From: Herbidospora solisilvae
GTDB lineage: Bacteria; Actinomycetota; Actinomycetes; Streptosporangiales; Streptosporangiaceae
Length of the DNA: 64,000 nt
NCBI RefSeq assembly: GCF_009901565.1
Contig: NZ_WXEW01000011.1
Coordinates: 62,001 to 126,000, forward strand
Direction of reading: 5' to 3'
Part shown: piece by piece, positions 48,930-57,836 of the stretch
How positions within the stretch are numbered: position 1 is the first letter of the stretch
Layout of the letters: each line of letters starts with the position of its first letter
The notes under the pieces: model-generated
Seen by the model: the letters and a program-made list of their open reading frames with translations, nothing else
The model's database searches: none
What the model was told of the DNA's origin: nothing
Position numbers and translations under genes: made by a program

Positions 48930-50318
48930 CTACGCGGTCACCTTCTGGACGACGCGGTCGATCACCAGCATCACGACCATCGTCAGCCCGGCCAGCGGGA
49001 ACAGAAGTCCGAGCACGGCGAGCAGGGCCACCACGCCCCAGGTGGTGCGCCCGTTCGCCGGACGCCGGGGGGCGCCGACCGAGCCCTTCGGACGCCGCTT
49101 CCACCACATCCAGACCCCGGTCACGATCAGCCCGATCAGCGCCAGGCACGCCCCGAGCATCACCAGCAGGTTCACGATCCCGTAGCGGCGGCCCTCGTGG
49201 ATCGCGATGCCCAGTTCGACGGTCTTGGCCAGCACGCCGTACTCGTTCCAGCCGTAGTCGGTGAGGATCTTCCCGCTGTACTGGTCGACGTGCAGAGTCT
49301 GCCCGGCCGACGGGTCGCGGTAGTGGTCGGTGACCACGGTGTAGACGCCGGTCGGCTCGGCGGGCAGCAGCATCTTCAGGTCACACTCGCCGGGCGGGCA
49401 GTTCCGGATCGCCGGGCGGGCCGCCGCCAGCGCCGCCTCCAGCGCGATCGCGCCCGGCTGCAGCACGCCCCCGCCCCCGCCGTGGTGCGCCTCCGACTCC
49501 GGCACGGGCAGGTTGGTCGCCGCCCACGGCACCTTCGCGTCGGGGTGGTGCGACAGGTCGCCGCTGACCGTGGAGGTCGAGGTCACCTCGGGGTAGCCGG
49601 AGTCGAAGTAGGCCTGGGCCTTGTTCACGTAGTCGCCCCAGAAGCCCGACCAGGGCAGCCCCGACAACACCAGGAACACGATCGCCACCCCGGCGCCGAC
49701 GCCGGTCCACATGTGCAGGCGGCGCAGCGAGGCGCGGGTCCTCTTCTTGGGGGCGGCGCGTCTCCTGGTCGTCCACCACATGCAGGTGCCGGTCGCGATC
49801 AGGATCAGCGACCAGCACGCGGCCGTCTCGACGATCCGGTCGCCGGCGACCCCGGCCATCAGCTCGCCATGGATCTTGCGGACCGTCGCCATGAAGGTGC
49901 CGGCGTCGTCGACCACACCCAGGACCTGGCCGTCGCCGGGGTTGACGTACACGGAGATCCCGTCGGCGAACGGCCCCGGGTCGGCGCCCTGGAAGATGAT
50001 CCGCGTGGAGCGGTCGGGCCCCGAGGGCGGGATCACCGCCCTGATGTCGACGCCCGGTTTGACGGCCTGGGCCGCCGCGACCTGGTCGGCCAGCGGCACC
50101 GGGTTCGCGACGGCGGCCACCTCGCGCACGTCCCGCTGCGACCAGGCCTCGAACGGCTGCTTGAACAGGTAGATGGACCCGGTCACGGCCATCACGAACA
50201 GGATCGGGGCGACGAACACCCCGGCGTAGAAGTGCCACCGCCACAACAGGCGGTAGTTGTGTGTTGACGATTTGGGGTCGGTTTCGGGCGTCGTCGGACG
50301 CACGTCGATCGAGGTCAT
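48930..50318 (-). CDS. PepSY-associated membrane protein
   Basis: A 462-residue PepSY_TM protein: LWRWHFYAGVFVAPILFVMAVTGSIYLF (first membrane segment with the typical WHFYAG), a long outside part, further membrane segments near 155, 205, 390 and 440 with RRLHMWTGVGAGVAIVFLVLSGLPWSGFWGDY and IHEGRRYGIVNLLVMLGACLAL. Conserved His residues suggest haem or metal binding; members are often iron- or copper-regulated and may reduce ferric siderophores. It is followed on the same strand by nothing, and preceded by a small membrane gene 33 bases away. Confidence 0.88.
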   Translation of the reverse strand: MTSIDVRPTTPETDPKSSTHNYRLLWRWHFYAGVFVAPILFVMAVTGSIYLFKQPFEAWSQRDVREVAAVANPVPLADQVAAAQAVKPGVDIRAVIPPSGPDRSTRIIFQGADPGPFADGISVYVNPGDGQVLGVVDDAGTFMATVRKIHGELMAGVAGDRIVETAACWSLILIATGTCMWWTTRRRAAPKKRTRASLRRLHMWTGVGAGVAIVFLVLSGLPWSGFWGDYVNKAQAYFDSGYPEVTSTSTVSGDLSHHPDAKVPWAATNLPVPESEAHHGGGGGVLQPGAIALEAALAAARPAIRNCPPGECDLKMLLPAEPTGVYTVVTDHYRDPSAGQTLHVDQYSGKILTDYGWNEYGVLAKTVELGIAIHEGRRYGIVNLLVMLGACLALIGLIVTGVWMWWKRRPKGSVGAPRRPANGRTTWGVVALLAVLGLLFPLAGLTMVVMLVIDRVVQKVTA

Positions 50319-50351
50319 CGTTTTTTCTCCGGAAGTGAGAGGTCGAGGGGT

Positions 50352-50942
50352 TCAGCGGGCGGGCTGAACCGGTGGACCTCTCCGCCGGAGCACGGAGGTG
50401 AGGAACCGCTCGTCCGGGACGGCCTCCGCCGCGCCCCGGAACCGCACGACCCCGACGGCCGGGATCCTGGGCCGCACGAGTACGAGGAGCCGCGCCACCA
50501 GAAGGTGCAGCAACTCCGCGACGGCGTTCTCGCCGCGTGCCAGCCAGGCCGCCGACAGCACCGCCACCACGCCGTGGGCGAGGGCCATGCCGAGCGTGGC
50601 CGCCGCGCCGCCGGTGTGGTGGTCGGCCGGCGGGGTCACGGCTCCCAGGGCGAACAGGTGGTGCATGCCGTACTGGAACAGGAAGCAGAACCCGAGCAGG
50701 ACCGGCCCGGACAGGCGGCGGCGGGCCAGCGCGAACCCGACGCAGCCGGTCGCGAAGGCGGCCGCGCCGACGAGCGGCAGCCGGACCGGGGAGCCCCCGG
50801 CGAGCAGGTGCATGGCGAGGGACGCGAGCACGCACACGACGGCGAACAGCGCCGCGCGTGCGACGCGTAATCCGGGCCCGCCGATGTCCACGACCGCAAT
50901 GCTCCCAGAAACGATCAGAGAGGCAAGGCCCCAAACGCTCAC
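50352..50942 (-). CDS. Small polytopic membrane protein, unknown
   Basis: A 196-residue protein with about five membrane segments (e.g. LASLIVSGSIAVVDIG, ALFAVVCVLASLAMHLLAG, VLLGFCFLFQYGMHHLFALG) and a basic C-terminal tail. His residues in FQYGMHHLF and PPADHHTGG may bind metal. GTG start. Its position directly upstream of the PepSY gene in the same direction suggests a joint role in metal handling, as often seen for copper- or iron-linked membrane proteins. Confidence 0.65.
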   Translation of the reverse strand: MSVWGLASLIVSGSIAVVDIGGPGLRVARAALFAVVCVLASLAMHLLAGGSPVRLPLVGAAAFATGCVGFALARRRLSGPVLLGFCFLFQYGMHHLFALGAVTPPADHHTGGAAATLGMALAHGVVAVLSAAWLARGENAVAELLHLLVARLLVLVRPRIPAVGVVRFRGAAEAVPDERFLTSVLRRRGPPVQPAR

Positions 50943-51009
50943 ACCCGCAGATACGCGACAGCCACCCCGGCCGTTCGATCATCAGATCGTCGTCCACGGC
51001 CGTTCTCGT

Positions 51010-51042
51010 GGACCTCGGCGGAGAAGCCTCCCGCCGAGGTCC
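51010..51042 (-). terminator. Strong hairpin after the iron-uptake/NmrA gene row
   Basis: GGACCTCGGCGG (51010-51021) and CCGCCGAGGTCC (51031-51042) make a perfect 12-bp stem with a 9-base loop, 79 bases past the NmrA-type gene stop on the minus strand and before the small membrane gene. It is the most stable hairpin I see in this part of the window. Confidence 0.65.
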
Positions 51043-51120
51043 CGGTCGCCGGTCATCGGGGCGAGCGCCGCCGCTCGCGAGGTTCGCCCACGTCGCCGCT
51101 GGTCGATGAAACCTTCACCG

Positions 51121-51912
51121 TCAGGGGGCGAAGGCCGCGGCGTGCTCGTGTACCCAGTCGGCGAAGGTGCGGGCCGGGCGGCCCGTGACCTGCTCCACCG
51201 TCGGCAGCACCGTCCGTCCCTGGATCGGGGGGTCGGTGCGGACCTGGAGCATGAAGGCGACGTCCTCCTCGCCGAAGCCCCACGACCGCCAGGTCTCGAC
51301 CATCTGGTCGGTGGTGAGCTCCTCGAAGCGGATCTCCCGGTTCAGGACCTTCGACAACACCGCCACCTTCTCCGGGGCGGTCAGCGCCTCCGGGCCGGTG
51401 AGCCAGTACTCCTTGTCCCCGTGGCCGTCCTCCGTCAGGGCTCGGGCGGCGACGGCGGCGATGTCCGACTCGTGGATCATCGAGCTCGGCATGGTGGCGA
51501 AGCCGTCGCGGACGATGCCCTCCGTCCTGATCGACCCAGCCCATTCCAGGACGTTCGACATGAACTCGACCGGGGCCAGGCCGGTCGGGCGCAGGCCCGC
51601 GGCGCGGAGGGCCTGGTGCAGCGGATCGACCGTCAGGGAGCCGAGCAGGAGGGTCACCCGGGTCAGGCCGCGGGCCGCCTCGGCGATGGCCGCCGGGTCG
51701 CCCGCGAAGGTGAGGAGGTGGGCGGCCGTCACGTCGTCGAAGAGGCCCGACGGGTTCGACAGGTCGCCCTGAACGACCTCCACCCCCTCCGGGAGCGCCG
51801 CCCGTGCGGGGTCGCGGGTGAGGGCGACGACCTCGTGGCCCTCGGCGAGGAGCCGGTTCACCAGGGGGCGGCCGATGTTGCCGGTGGCGCCCGTCACCAG
51901 GATGCGTGTCAT
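51121..51912 (-). CDS. NmrA-like NAD(P)-binding protein
   Basis: A 263-residue atypical SDR: ILVTGATGNIGRPLVNRLLAEGHEVVALTRDP at the N-terminus, no Tyr-xxx-Lys catalytic pair, and the late IQGRTVLPTVEQVTGRPARTFADWVHEH tail typical of NmrA/QOR2-like proteins. These sense the NADP state or reduce quinones. It lies 39 bases after the siderophore-interacting protein gene and may be the last gene of the iron operon. Confidence 0.85.
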   Translation of the reverse strand: MTRILVTGATGNIGRPLVNRLLAEGHEVVALTRDPARAALPEGVEVVQGDLSNPSGLFDDVTAAHLLTFAGDPAAIAEAARGLTRVTLLLGSLTVDPLHQALRAAGLRPTGLAPVEFMSNVLEWAGSIRTEGIVRDGFATMPSSMIHESDIAAVAARALTEDGHGDKEYWLTGPEALTAPEKVAVLSKVLNREIRFEELTTDQMVETWRSWGFGEEDVAFMLQVRTDPPIQGRTVLPTVEQVTGRPARTFADWVHEHAAAFAP

Positions 51913-51951
51913 GCCGGCGACCCTAGGAAGCCATGAGGTCAGATCATATCC

Positions 51952-52842
51952 TCAAATCGACTCGGCCCGGCCCTTGCGCCAGTAGCCCATGAACGCCACC
52001 GCCTTCCGGTCGAGGCCGCGTTCGCCGACCAGGTGCCGGCGCAGCGTCTTGACCACGGCGGCCTCCCCGGCCAGCCACACGTAGCAGGCCGCCGGGGGCG
52101 CCTCGGGGATCTCCCACAGGATGTCCTCGTCGACGTCGACGTCCTCGACCTGCGCGGGGGCGGCCGGCGGGATCAGCCGGGCCGCCGCGGCCCGCACCTC
52201 GTCGATCAGCAGGGAGCCGTGCACGGCGCCGTTCCGGGGGAGCCAGGTGACCCGCATCCCGGCGGGCGCGGTCTCCTTCTGTACGTCCGCCGTCTCCGGC
52301 ACCTCCATCAGCGCCTCCCCGGTGATGTGCGCGGGGAGCTGCTCCAGGATGCGGGTGATGGCCGGGACCGCCGTCTCGTCGCCCGCGAGCAGCAGGTCGC
52401 CCCCGTCGGCGGGCAGCCTGAACTCCAGTCCGCCGTAGGGGCCGCCGTGCCGGGAGTCGGGGCCCCACAGGGCGCAGCGGTCGTCCTCCTGGACGTTCGC
52501 GGCCCAGCGGGCGGCCGGGCCCAGGTGGCCGTCGTCGGGGTGCAGGACGATGTCCACGTCGACCTCCGCCACCGAGGGGCGGACGGCGCGGACGGTGTAG
52601 GTCCGGATCGGGTTCTTCTGCTCGTCGGGGAGGGCGCGGTAGCGGGCGTACCAGTCGGGGCCGTCGGGGAACAGCAGGGTGCCGTACTCGGGGATCGGGA
52701 CGACCAGCTTGATGCGCTGGTCGTAGCCGGGGTCGGCGAAGTGTTCCAGGTCGTCGCCGGTGAAGGTGACGCGCAGGAAGGCCGGGCTCAGCCGTTCGAC
52801 ACGGCGGACGCGCACCTGGAAGACGTGCCACGGGTCGTGCAT
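51952..52842 (-). CDS. Siderophore-interacting protein (FAD ferric-siderophore reductase)
   Basis: A 296-residue SIP/ViuB-family reductase: LRVTFTGDDLEHFADPGYDQRIKLV, RTYTVRAVRP (FAD binding), WGPDSRHGGP, LLAGDETAVPAI and the C-terminal CYVWLAGEAAVVKTLRRHL and GYWRKGRAE marks. It frees iron from imported ferric siderophores in the cytoplasm. One base separates it from the permease gene upstream. Confidence 0.95.
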   Translation of the reverse strand: MHDPWHVFQVRVRRVERLSPAFLRVTFTGDDLEHFADPGYDQRIKLVVPIPEYGTLLFPDGPDWYARYRALPDEQKNPIRTYTVRAVRPSVAEVDVDIVLHPDDGHLGPAARWAANVQEDDRCALWGPDSRHGGPYGGLEFRLPADGGDLLLAGDETAVPAITRILEQLPAHITGEALMEVPETADVQKETAPAGMRVTWLPRNGAVHGSLLIDEVRAAAARLIPPAAPAQVEDVDVDEDILWEIPEAPPAACYVWLAGEAAVVKTLRRHLVGERGLDRKAVAFMGYWRKGRAESI

Positions 52843-52843
52843 G

Positions 52844-54946
52844 TCAGGACTCCTGTCCCGCTCGTGACCGCCACAGCAGCCAGACGAAATACGGTGTGCC
52901 GAGCATGGCGGTGACCAGTCCGGCGGGAATCTGGGCGGGCGCGATGACCGTCCGGCCCAGGGTGTCGGCGAGGCTGACCAGCAGCGCGCCCAGCAGGGCC
53001 GCGACCGGCAGGACCCGGGTGTGCGCGCCGCCCACGAGGGCGCGGGCGGCGTGCGGGGCGACGAGCCCGACGAAGCCGACCACGCCGATCGCCGAGACGG
53101 CGGTCGCGGTCAGCAGCACCGCGCCCGCCAGGGCGGTGAGGCGGGCCGGTTCCACCGGCACCCCCAGGATGCGCGGGGTGTGCTCGTCGAGCGAGAGCAG
53201 GTCGAGCTCCCTGCGCTGCGCGACCACCAGCGGCACCACGACCGCCAGCGCGATCGCCACCGGCAGCAGTTGCAGCGGGGTACGGCCGTAGGTGGACCCG
53301 GACAACCACGTCAGCGCCGTGGCGGTGTTCCACGGGTCGGTCTCCACGATGATCAGCACGGTGAGCGCCGTGCCGGCCGAGGCGACCGCGAAGCCCATCA
53401 GCACCAGCCGGTCGGAGCTCAGGCCGCCCTTCCACGCCAGGCCGTAGACCAGCGCGAACGCCACGAGCGCGCCCAGCCCGGCCGCGCCGGTGACGGCCCA
53501 GAGCCCGGCCGCCGGGGCGAACGAGATGATCGCGATCGCGCCGACCCCGGCGCCCGAGGTGATGCCCAGCACGCTCGGCTCCGCCAGCGGGTTGCGGCAG
53601 ACCGCCTGGATGATCGTGCCGGCCACCGCGAGCGCGGCCCCGGCCAGCACCGCCGCCAGGACGCGGGGATACCGCTGGTCGAGCACGAACGTGATGCCCA
53701 GGTTCGTGCGTCCCTGCAACCACAGGCCGACGTCGCCGGTCCGCAGGAAGGTGTCGCCGAGGAGCATGCCGAGCACGACGGCCCCGGCGAGCAGGGCCGT
53801 ACCGCCGGCCAGGAAGAGGGTGAAGACGGCGCGCGACCGGTGGGCGGCGGCCCGGATGCCCGGCGGGCGGCGGGCCGGTCCGCCGTCGCGGTGCCGCCGG
53901 GCCAGGTAGACCATGACCGCGGCGCCGAGCAGCGCCGTCACCACGCCGGGCGGCACGTCGACCCCCGACTGGCCGCCGAACAGTGCCCGCAGCGACACGT
54001 CGGCGGCCAGCACCACCAGCACCCCGGCCAGGCCGGAGAGCGGGACCAGGAGCCGGTGCGCCAGCAGGCCGGGCAACCACCGCCCGGCCAGCCGCACGAC
54101 CACCGGCGCGCAGAGCCCGACGAACCCGACCGGGCCGGCGATCACGACGGCCGACGTGGCCAGCAGCACGGCGAGCAGGGTCACCCAGAACCGCAACCGG
54201 CGCACGTTCACGCCGAGCACGGTCGCGCCCTCGTCGCCGAGCCCGAGCACGTCGAGCCGGGGCCCGAGCAGCACCCCGGCGGCCAGCGCGAGCACGATGA
54301 CCGGCCCGACCTGCGTCACGACCGACAGGTCCTTCTGCGTCAGCGCGCCCGAACCCCAGGCGTACAGGCCGGTCGTCTCCTGCTGGAACAGGATCATCAT
54401 CAGGTTCGTCAGCGCCGTGAACGCGAGCGCCGCCGCCGACCCGGCCAGGATCAGCCGGGTGGTGCCGCTGCGCCCGCCCGCCGACACGGCCATGACCAGC
54501 CCGGCCGCCGCCAGGCCGCCGAGGAAGGCCAGCCCGCCCGACGGCAGGGTCGGGAGGTTGACGCCCAGCGCGGCGGCGGCCACTACGGCGAGGTAGGCGC
54601 CGGAGGAGACCGCCAGGGTGTCGGGGGAGGCGAGCGGGTTGCGCGAGATCGACTGGAGCAGCGCCCCCGACGCGCCGAGCGCCAGCCCGACCGCGACGGC
54701 GGCGAGCAGGCGCGGCAGCCGGGAGGCCAGCAGCACACGCATGGCCTCGTCGCTGGTGTTCAGCAGGTCGAACAGGCCGACCGAGGAGGTGCCCTGGGTG
54801 AGGTGCACCGCCGCCACCACCATGATCGCGGCGACGGTGATCAGCACGACCCCCGCGACGCCCCCGCGCAGGGGCCCGCGCGGGCGCGCGGAGGCCGCCG
54901 GAAGCCCCGCGTCGCCCACAGGGTCCGCGACCTCCGGCGTCGTCAT
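52844..54946 (-). CDS. Fused FecC-FecD-type iron-siderophore ABC permease
   Basis: A single 700-residue protein holding two complete FecCD permeases in tandem. The first half (about 25-345) has RLPRLLAAVAVGLALGASGALLQ and GFVGLCAPVVVRLAGR; the second (about 365-700) has RYPRVLAAVLAGAALAVAGTIIQ and GFVGLVAPHAARALVGG, each with about ten membrane segments. Normally these are two genes. ATG at 54946; the open frame beyond covers the antisense of the binding-protein gene. Lies between binding-protein and SIP genes in the iron operon. Confidence 0.93.
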   Translation of the reverse strand: MTTPEVADPVGDAGLPAASARPRGPLRGGVAGVVLITVAAIMVVAAVHLTQGTSSVGLFDLLNTSDEAMRVLLASRLPRLLAAVAVGLALGASGALLQSISRNPLASPDTLAVSSGAYLAVVAAAALGVNLPTLPSGGLAFLGGLAAAGLVMAVSAGGRSGTTRLILAGSAAALAFTALTNLMMILFQQETTGLYAWGSGALTQKDLSVVTQVGPVIVLALAAGVLLGPRLDVLGLGDEGATVLGVNVRRLRFWVTLLAVLLATSAVVIAGPVGFVGLCAPVVVRLAGRWLPGLLAHRLLVPLSGLAGVLVVLAADVSLRALFGGQSGVDVPPGVVTALLGAAVMVYLARRHRDGGPARRPPGIRAAAHRSRAVFTLFLAGGTALLAGAVVLGMLLGDTFLRTGDVGLWLQGRTNLGITFVLDQRYPRVLAAVLAGAALAVAGTIIQAVCRNPLAEPSVLGITSGAGVGAIAIISFAPAAGLWAVTGAAGLGALVAFALVYGLAWKGGLSSDRLVLMGFAVASAGTALTVLIIVETDPWNTATALTWLSGSTYGRTPLQLLPVAIALAVVVPLVVAQRRELDLLSLDEHTPRILGVPVEPARLTALAGAVLLTATAVSAIGVVGFVGLVAPHAARALVGGAHTRVLPVAALLGALLVSLADTLGRTVIAPAQIPAGLVTAMLGTPYFVWLLWRSRAGQES

Positions 54947-54960
54947 CCGTGGATCGGGGC

Positions 54961-55947
54961 TCAAGCCGTGTAGGCCTTCACGAGCGCGTCGGCGTACTGG
55001 GCCACCGACAGAGGGCCGCCGAACGTCCAGATGCCGTCGGGCAACTTGGTGACCTGGCCGCTCTTGACGAACGGCAGGGAGGTCCAGATGGCGTTGTCCT
55101 TGAGGTCGTCGGCGAAGACGTCGGCGCCGTCGCTGGCGTTGTAGAAGAAGCGGATCTTCTCGTCCTTGAGCGGGGACAGGCCCTCGACGTCGGTGGTGCC
55201 CAGGCCCCAGTCGGGGTCGACGTCGCCCGTCCAGGCGTTGCGCAGGCCGATGGCCTCGGCGGTCTCGGTGACCAGGGCGCCCTTGCCGAACAGCCGGATC
55301 GACACGCTGCCGCCCTCGGACCAGCCGTCGGCCATGGCGAACGAGCTGCCGGCGTGCCCGGCGGCCTCGATGGCCGACTTGGCGCCGGCGAGCCTGGTGT
55401 CCATGTCGGCGAGCAGCCGGTCGGCCTCGGCCTCCTTGCCGACGGCGGTCGCGATCATCTTCAGGTCGGCGCGCATGCGGCCCAGGTTGTCGGTGGCCGA
55501 CGAGCCCTTGGGCACCAGCACCGGGACGAACTTCTCCAGCTGCGCCACCAGCGGGCTGTTGGCCGCGGCCTCCATCACGATCAGGTCGGGCTGCAGGGCC
55601 ACGATGGAGTCGACGCTCGGCTCGCCGCGGGTGCCGACGTCCTTGACCGACGGGTCGAGCGGCGCGGCGGTGACCCAGGTGGCGTATCCCTTGACGTCGG
55701 CCGCGCCGACCGGCATCACGCCGAGGCCGACGAGCATCTCGACCTCGCCCCACTCCAGGCCGACCACGCGGGTGGCGGGTTCGGCGAGCTTGACCTCGCG
55801 GCCGAGGGCGTCGGTGAGGGTGATCGCCTGGCCCGCGCTCCCGGAGGCGGCGGGCGTGGTGGCGGGGGCTGCGGCGGGCTCGGTCGTGCCGCACGCGCCC
55901 AATCCCAGGACGGCGGCGATGAGGAGCGCGGTGCGCAGGGGCTTCAT
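54961..55947 (-). CDS. Iron-siderophore-binding lipoprotein
   Basis: A 328-residue class III solute-binding protein. Signal with lipobox LGLGAC, then TLTDALGREVKLAEPATRVVGLEWGEVEMLVGLGVMPVG, GEPSVDSIVALQPDLIVMEA and a long middle helix, typical of FhuD/FecB-type proteins. Delivers the ferric siderophore to the fused permease. 12 bases after the ATPase gene. Confidence 0.95.
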   Translation of the reverse strand: MKPLRTALLIAAVLGLGACGTTEPAAAPATTPAASGSAGQAITLTDALGREVKLAEPATRVVGLEWGEVEMLVGLGVMPVGAADVKGYATWVTAAPLDPSVKDVGTRGEPSVDSIVALQPDLIVMEAAANSPLVAQLEKFVPVLVPKGSSATDNLGRMRADLKMIATAVGKEAEADRLLADMDTRLAGAKSAIEAAGHAGSSFAMADGWSEGGSVSIRLFGKGALVTETAEAIGLRNAWTGDVDPDWGLGTTDVEGLSPLKDEKIRFFYNASDGADVFADDLKDNAIWTSLPFVKSGQVTKLPDGIWTFGGPLSVAQYADALVKAYTA

Positions 55948-55959
55948 TGAACGTCTTCC

Positions 55960-56763
55960 TTAAATGGTGCTTTTCGAATGACGGCCGACCGGACGGGTCC
56001 GGATCGTCGCGCCGTCGTGGGTCACCTCGACCCGGATGCCGTAGGCCTCGGTCAGCAGCGACTCGGTGAGGACCTCGGAGGGGGAGCCGACGGCCCTGAT
56101 CCGGCCGCCGTGCAGCAGCACGACCTCGTCGGCGACGGCGGCGGCCTGGTCGAGGTCGTGCAGCACGACGCCGACGGCGACGTCGTGGTGGTCGGCCAGA
56201 TCGCGCACCAGGTCGAGCAGTTCGACCTGGTAGCGCAGGTCGAGGAAGGTCGTGGGCTCGTCCAGCAGCAGCACGCCGGTCTGCTGGGCCAGGCAGGTGG
56301 CCAGCCAGACGCGCTGGAGTTCGCCGCCGGACAGTTCGTCGGCGGGACGGTCGGCCATGGTGGTCGTCCCGGTCAGGTCCATCGCCCGCGCCACCGCCGC
56401 CGCGCCCTCGGCGTCGCCGGCCCGCCAGCGTCCCCGGTGGGGGTGGCGGCCGTACGCCACCACGTCCCGCACCAGCACGCCCGAGGGCGTCGGCCGGGAC
56501 TGGGACAGCAGCGTCACCTTTCTGGCGAACTCGCGGGGGGCCAGGTCGAAGGCCGAGGTGTCGTCGCCGAGCCGTACGGAACCGGAAACGGGCTCGTGGA
56601 GACGGGCCAGCGCGCGCAGCAGGGTCGACTTGCCGCTGCCGTTGGGGCCGACGAGTGCGGTCACCCGGCCGGGGCGCAGCACGATCCCGGCGTCGTGGAC
56701 GACGGGGGCGCCTTGGTAAGCGAGGGACAGGCCGGAGCCGCGCAACGCGAGAGTTTCGGTCAC
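55960..56763 (-). CDS. Iron-siderophore ABC transporter ATPase
   Basis: A 267-residue FecE/FepC-type ATPase: Walker A GPNGSGKST (about 38-46), Q loop LLSQSRPTPSGVLVRDVVAYGRHPH, signature LSGGELQRVWLATCLAQ, Walker B VLLLDEPTTFLDL and switch His in VLHDLDQA. GTG start 8 bases after the -10 element, with the iron box over the promoter and no ribosome site, so probably leaderless. First gene of the operon ATPase - binding protein - permease - SIP. Confidence 0.95.
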   Translation of the reverse strand: MTETLALRGSGLSLAYQGAPVVHDAGIVLRPGRVTALVGPNGSGKSTLLRALARLHEPVSGSVRLGDDTSAFDLAPREFARKVTLLSQSRPTPSGVLVRDVVAYGRHPHRGRWRAGDAEGAAAVARAMDLTGTTTMADRPADELSGGELQRVWLATCLAQQTGVLLLDEPTTFLDLRYQVELLDLVRDLADHHDVAVGVVLHDLDQAAAVADEVVLLHGGRIRAVGSPSEVLTESLLTEAYGIRVEVTHDGATIRTRPVGRHSKSTI

Positions 56764-56769
56764 GTGGAC

Positions 56770-56800
56770 TTAGGTTAGGCTAACCTTCGCCAACCTTCAA
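56770..56800 (-). promoter_or_regulatory. Iron box (DmdR/IdeR site) over the siderophore-uptake promoter
   Basis: TTAGGTTAGGCTAACCTTC at 56770-56788 matches the 19-bp actinobacterial iron-box consensus nearly perfectly. On the minus strand it covers a -10 TAACCT, which is 17 bases downstream of a -35 TTGAAG (complement of 56795-56800). Transcription would start at or next to the GTG at 56763. An iron-loaded DmdR/IdeR repressor would therefore shut the operon when iron is plentiful. Confidence 0.88.
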
Positions 56801-56858
56801 TATCGGGTAAAAAGGACACCCCCGTTAGATCGCCACCCCTGGTGGCAGACTCCCCGCC

Positions 56859-57242
56859 ATGGAGCGCCACGAGTCCGACGGATTTCCGATCATCCCGTTC
56901 GCCTCCGCCGAGGCGTTCGAAGACTGGCTGGAGAAGAACCACGCCCACGAGCCCGGCCTGTGGCTGAAGTTCGCGAAGAAGGGGCGCGGGATCCCGACGA
57001 TCACCTTCGAGGAGGCCCTGGAGACCTCGGCCTGCTACGGCTGGGTCGACTCGAAGATGTACCGCTACGACGACGACTACTACATCCTCCGCTACCAGCC
57101 GAGGAAGAAGACCTCCAAGTGGTCGCCCCGCAACAGCGACCTGGCGCAGCGGCTCATCGACGAGGGCCGGATGCGCCCCGCCGGGCAGGCCCAGGTCGAC
57201 CAGGCCAAGGCCGACGGCCGCTGGTCGGGCACCAAGGGCTGA
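56859..57242 (+). CDS. YdeI/OmpD-associated family protein
   Basis: A 127-residue protein with the YdeI domain: FASAEAFEDWLEKNHAHEPGLWLKFAKKG, ITFEEALETSACYGWVDSKMYRYDDDYYILRYQPRKKTSKWSPRN near the middle (the GW(V/I)D and RxxxSxWS marks), ending in a VDQAKADGRW helix. Family linked to acid or peptide resistance in other bacteria; molecular role unknown. Divergent from the iron operon. Confidence 0.88.
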   Translation: MERHESDGFPIIPFASAEAFEDWLEKNHAHEPGLWLKFAKKGRGIPTITFEEALETSACYGWVDSKMYRYDDDYYILRYQPRKKTSKWSPRNSDLAQRLIDEGRMRPAGQAQVDQAKADGRWSGTKG

Positions 57243-57245
57243 TCT

Positions 57246-57821
57246 TCACCGGACGGCGGTGAGCACGCAGTCGCCGCAGATGCCGCCCACCCGGTAGTGC
57301 AGGCAGCACGACCGGCGGATTTCCCGCCGGTCGAGCGTGCCGGTCAGCGGTCTCTCGTTCAGGTATTCGCGCCCCAGCGCCTCGGCCCGCGCGGCGTGCC
57401 CCGGCCGGGCCCGGCAGAACGCGCCCACCGCTCCCGTCAGCGCCGAGGCCGCGTTGCCGTAGAGGACCTTGGGCGACACCCACGGCAGCGCCGCCACCAA
57501 CGGTTCGAGGGCGAACCTCGGCCCCTCGCGCAGCTCCGGCACCCGCACCCCGTCGCCGTCCCAGCGCGCGTCGGCCAGGTCGATCGAGATGCCGTGGGCG
57601 GCCCGGAGGCCGACGTACGGAGACCACAACCGCGCCAGCGCCCCCTGGAACAGGATGGACGCCGCCACCCTGCGGTCGAGGGTGAGCAGCCGCTTCGCCG
57701 TCGCGTCGATGACGGCGTCGTCGGCCAGCCGCTCCACGAGCGGGACCCCGCCGCCGACGCCGAGCGCGAAGAACGTGTTCACCCCGGCCACGTCGGCGAC
57801 GGCGGCCTCGATGGTCGTCAT
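57246..57821 (-). CDS. FhuF-like [2Fe-2S] ferric-siderophore reductase
   Basis: A 191-residue protein whose C-terminus RRSCCLHYRVGGICGDC carries the C-C-x10-C-x2-C pattern of FhuF, which binds a [2Fe-2S] cluster and reduces ferric siderophores. The N-terminal part is helical with few marks, as in the family. It is near, but not within, the iron operon; no clear iron box precedes it. Together with the SIP protein the cell would have two different siderophore reductases encoded here. Confidence 0.88.
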   Translation of the reverse strand: MTTIEAAVADVAGVNTFFALGVGGGVPLVERLADDAVIDATAKRLLTLDRRVAASILFQGALARLWSPYVGLRAAHGISIDLADARWDGDGVRVPELREGPRFALEPLVAALPWVSPKVLYGNAASALTGAVGAFCRARPGHAARAEALGREYLNERPLTGTLDRREIRRSCCLHYRVGGICGDCVLTAVR

Positions 57822-57836
57822 TCGGCCGATTATCGA

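Noticed and set aside
54947-55894. Apparent 1016-residue permease
   Set aside because: The first third is the antisense-like frame of the binding-protein gene with no membrane segments; the permease starts at 54946.
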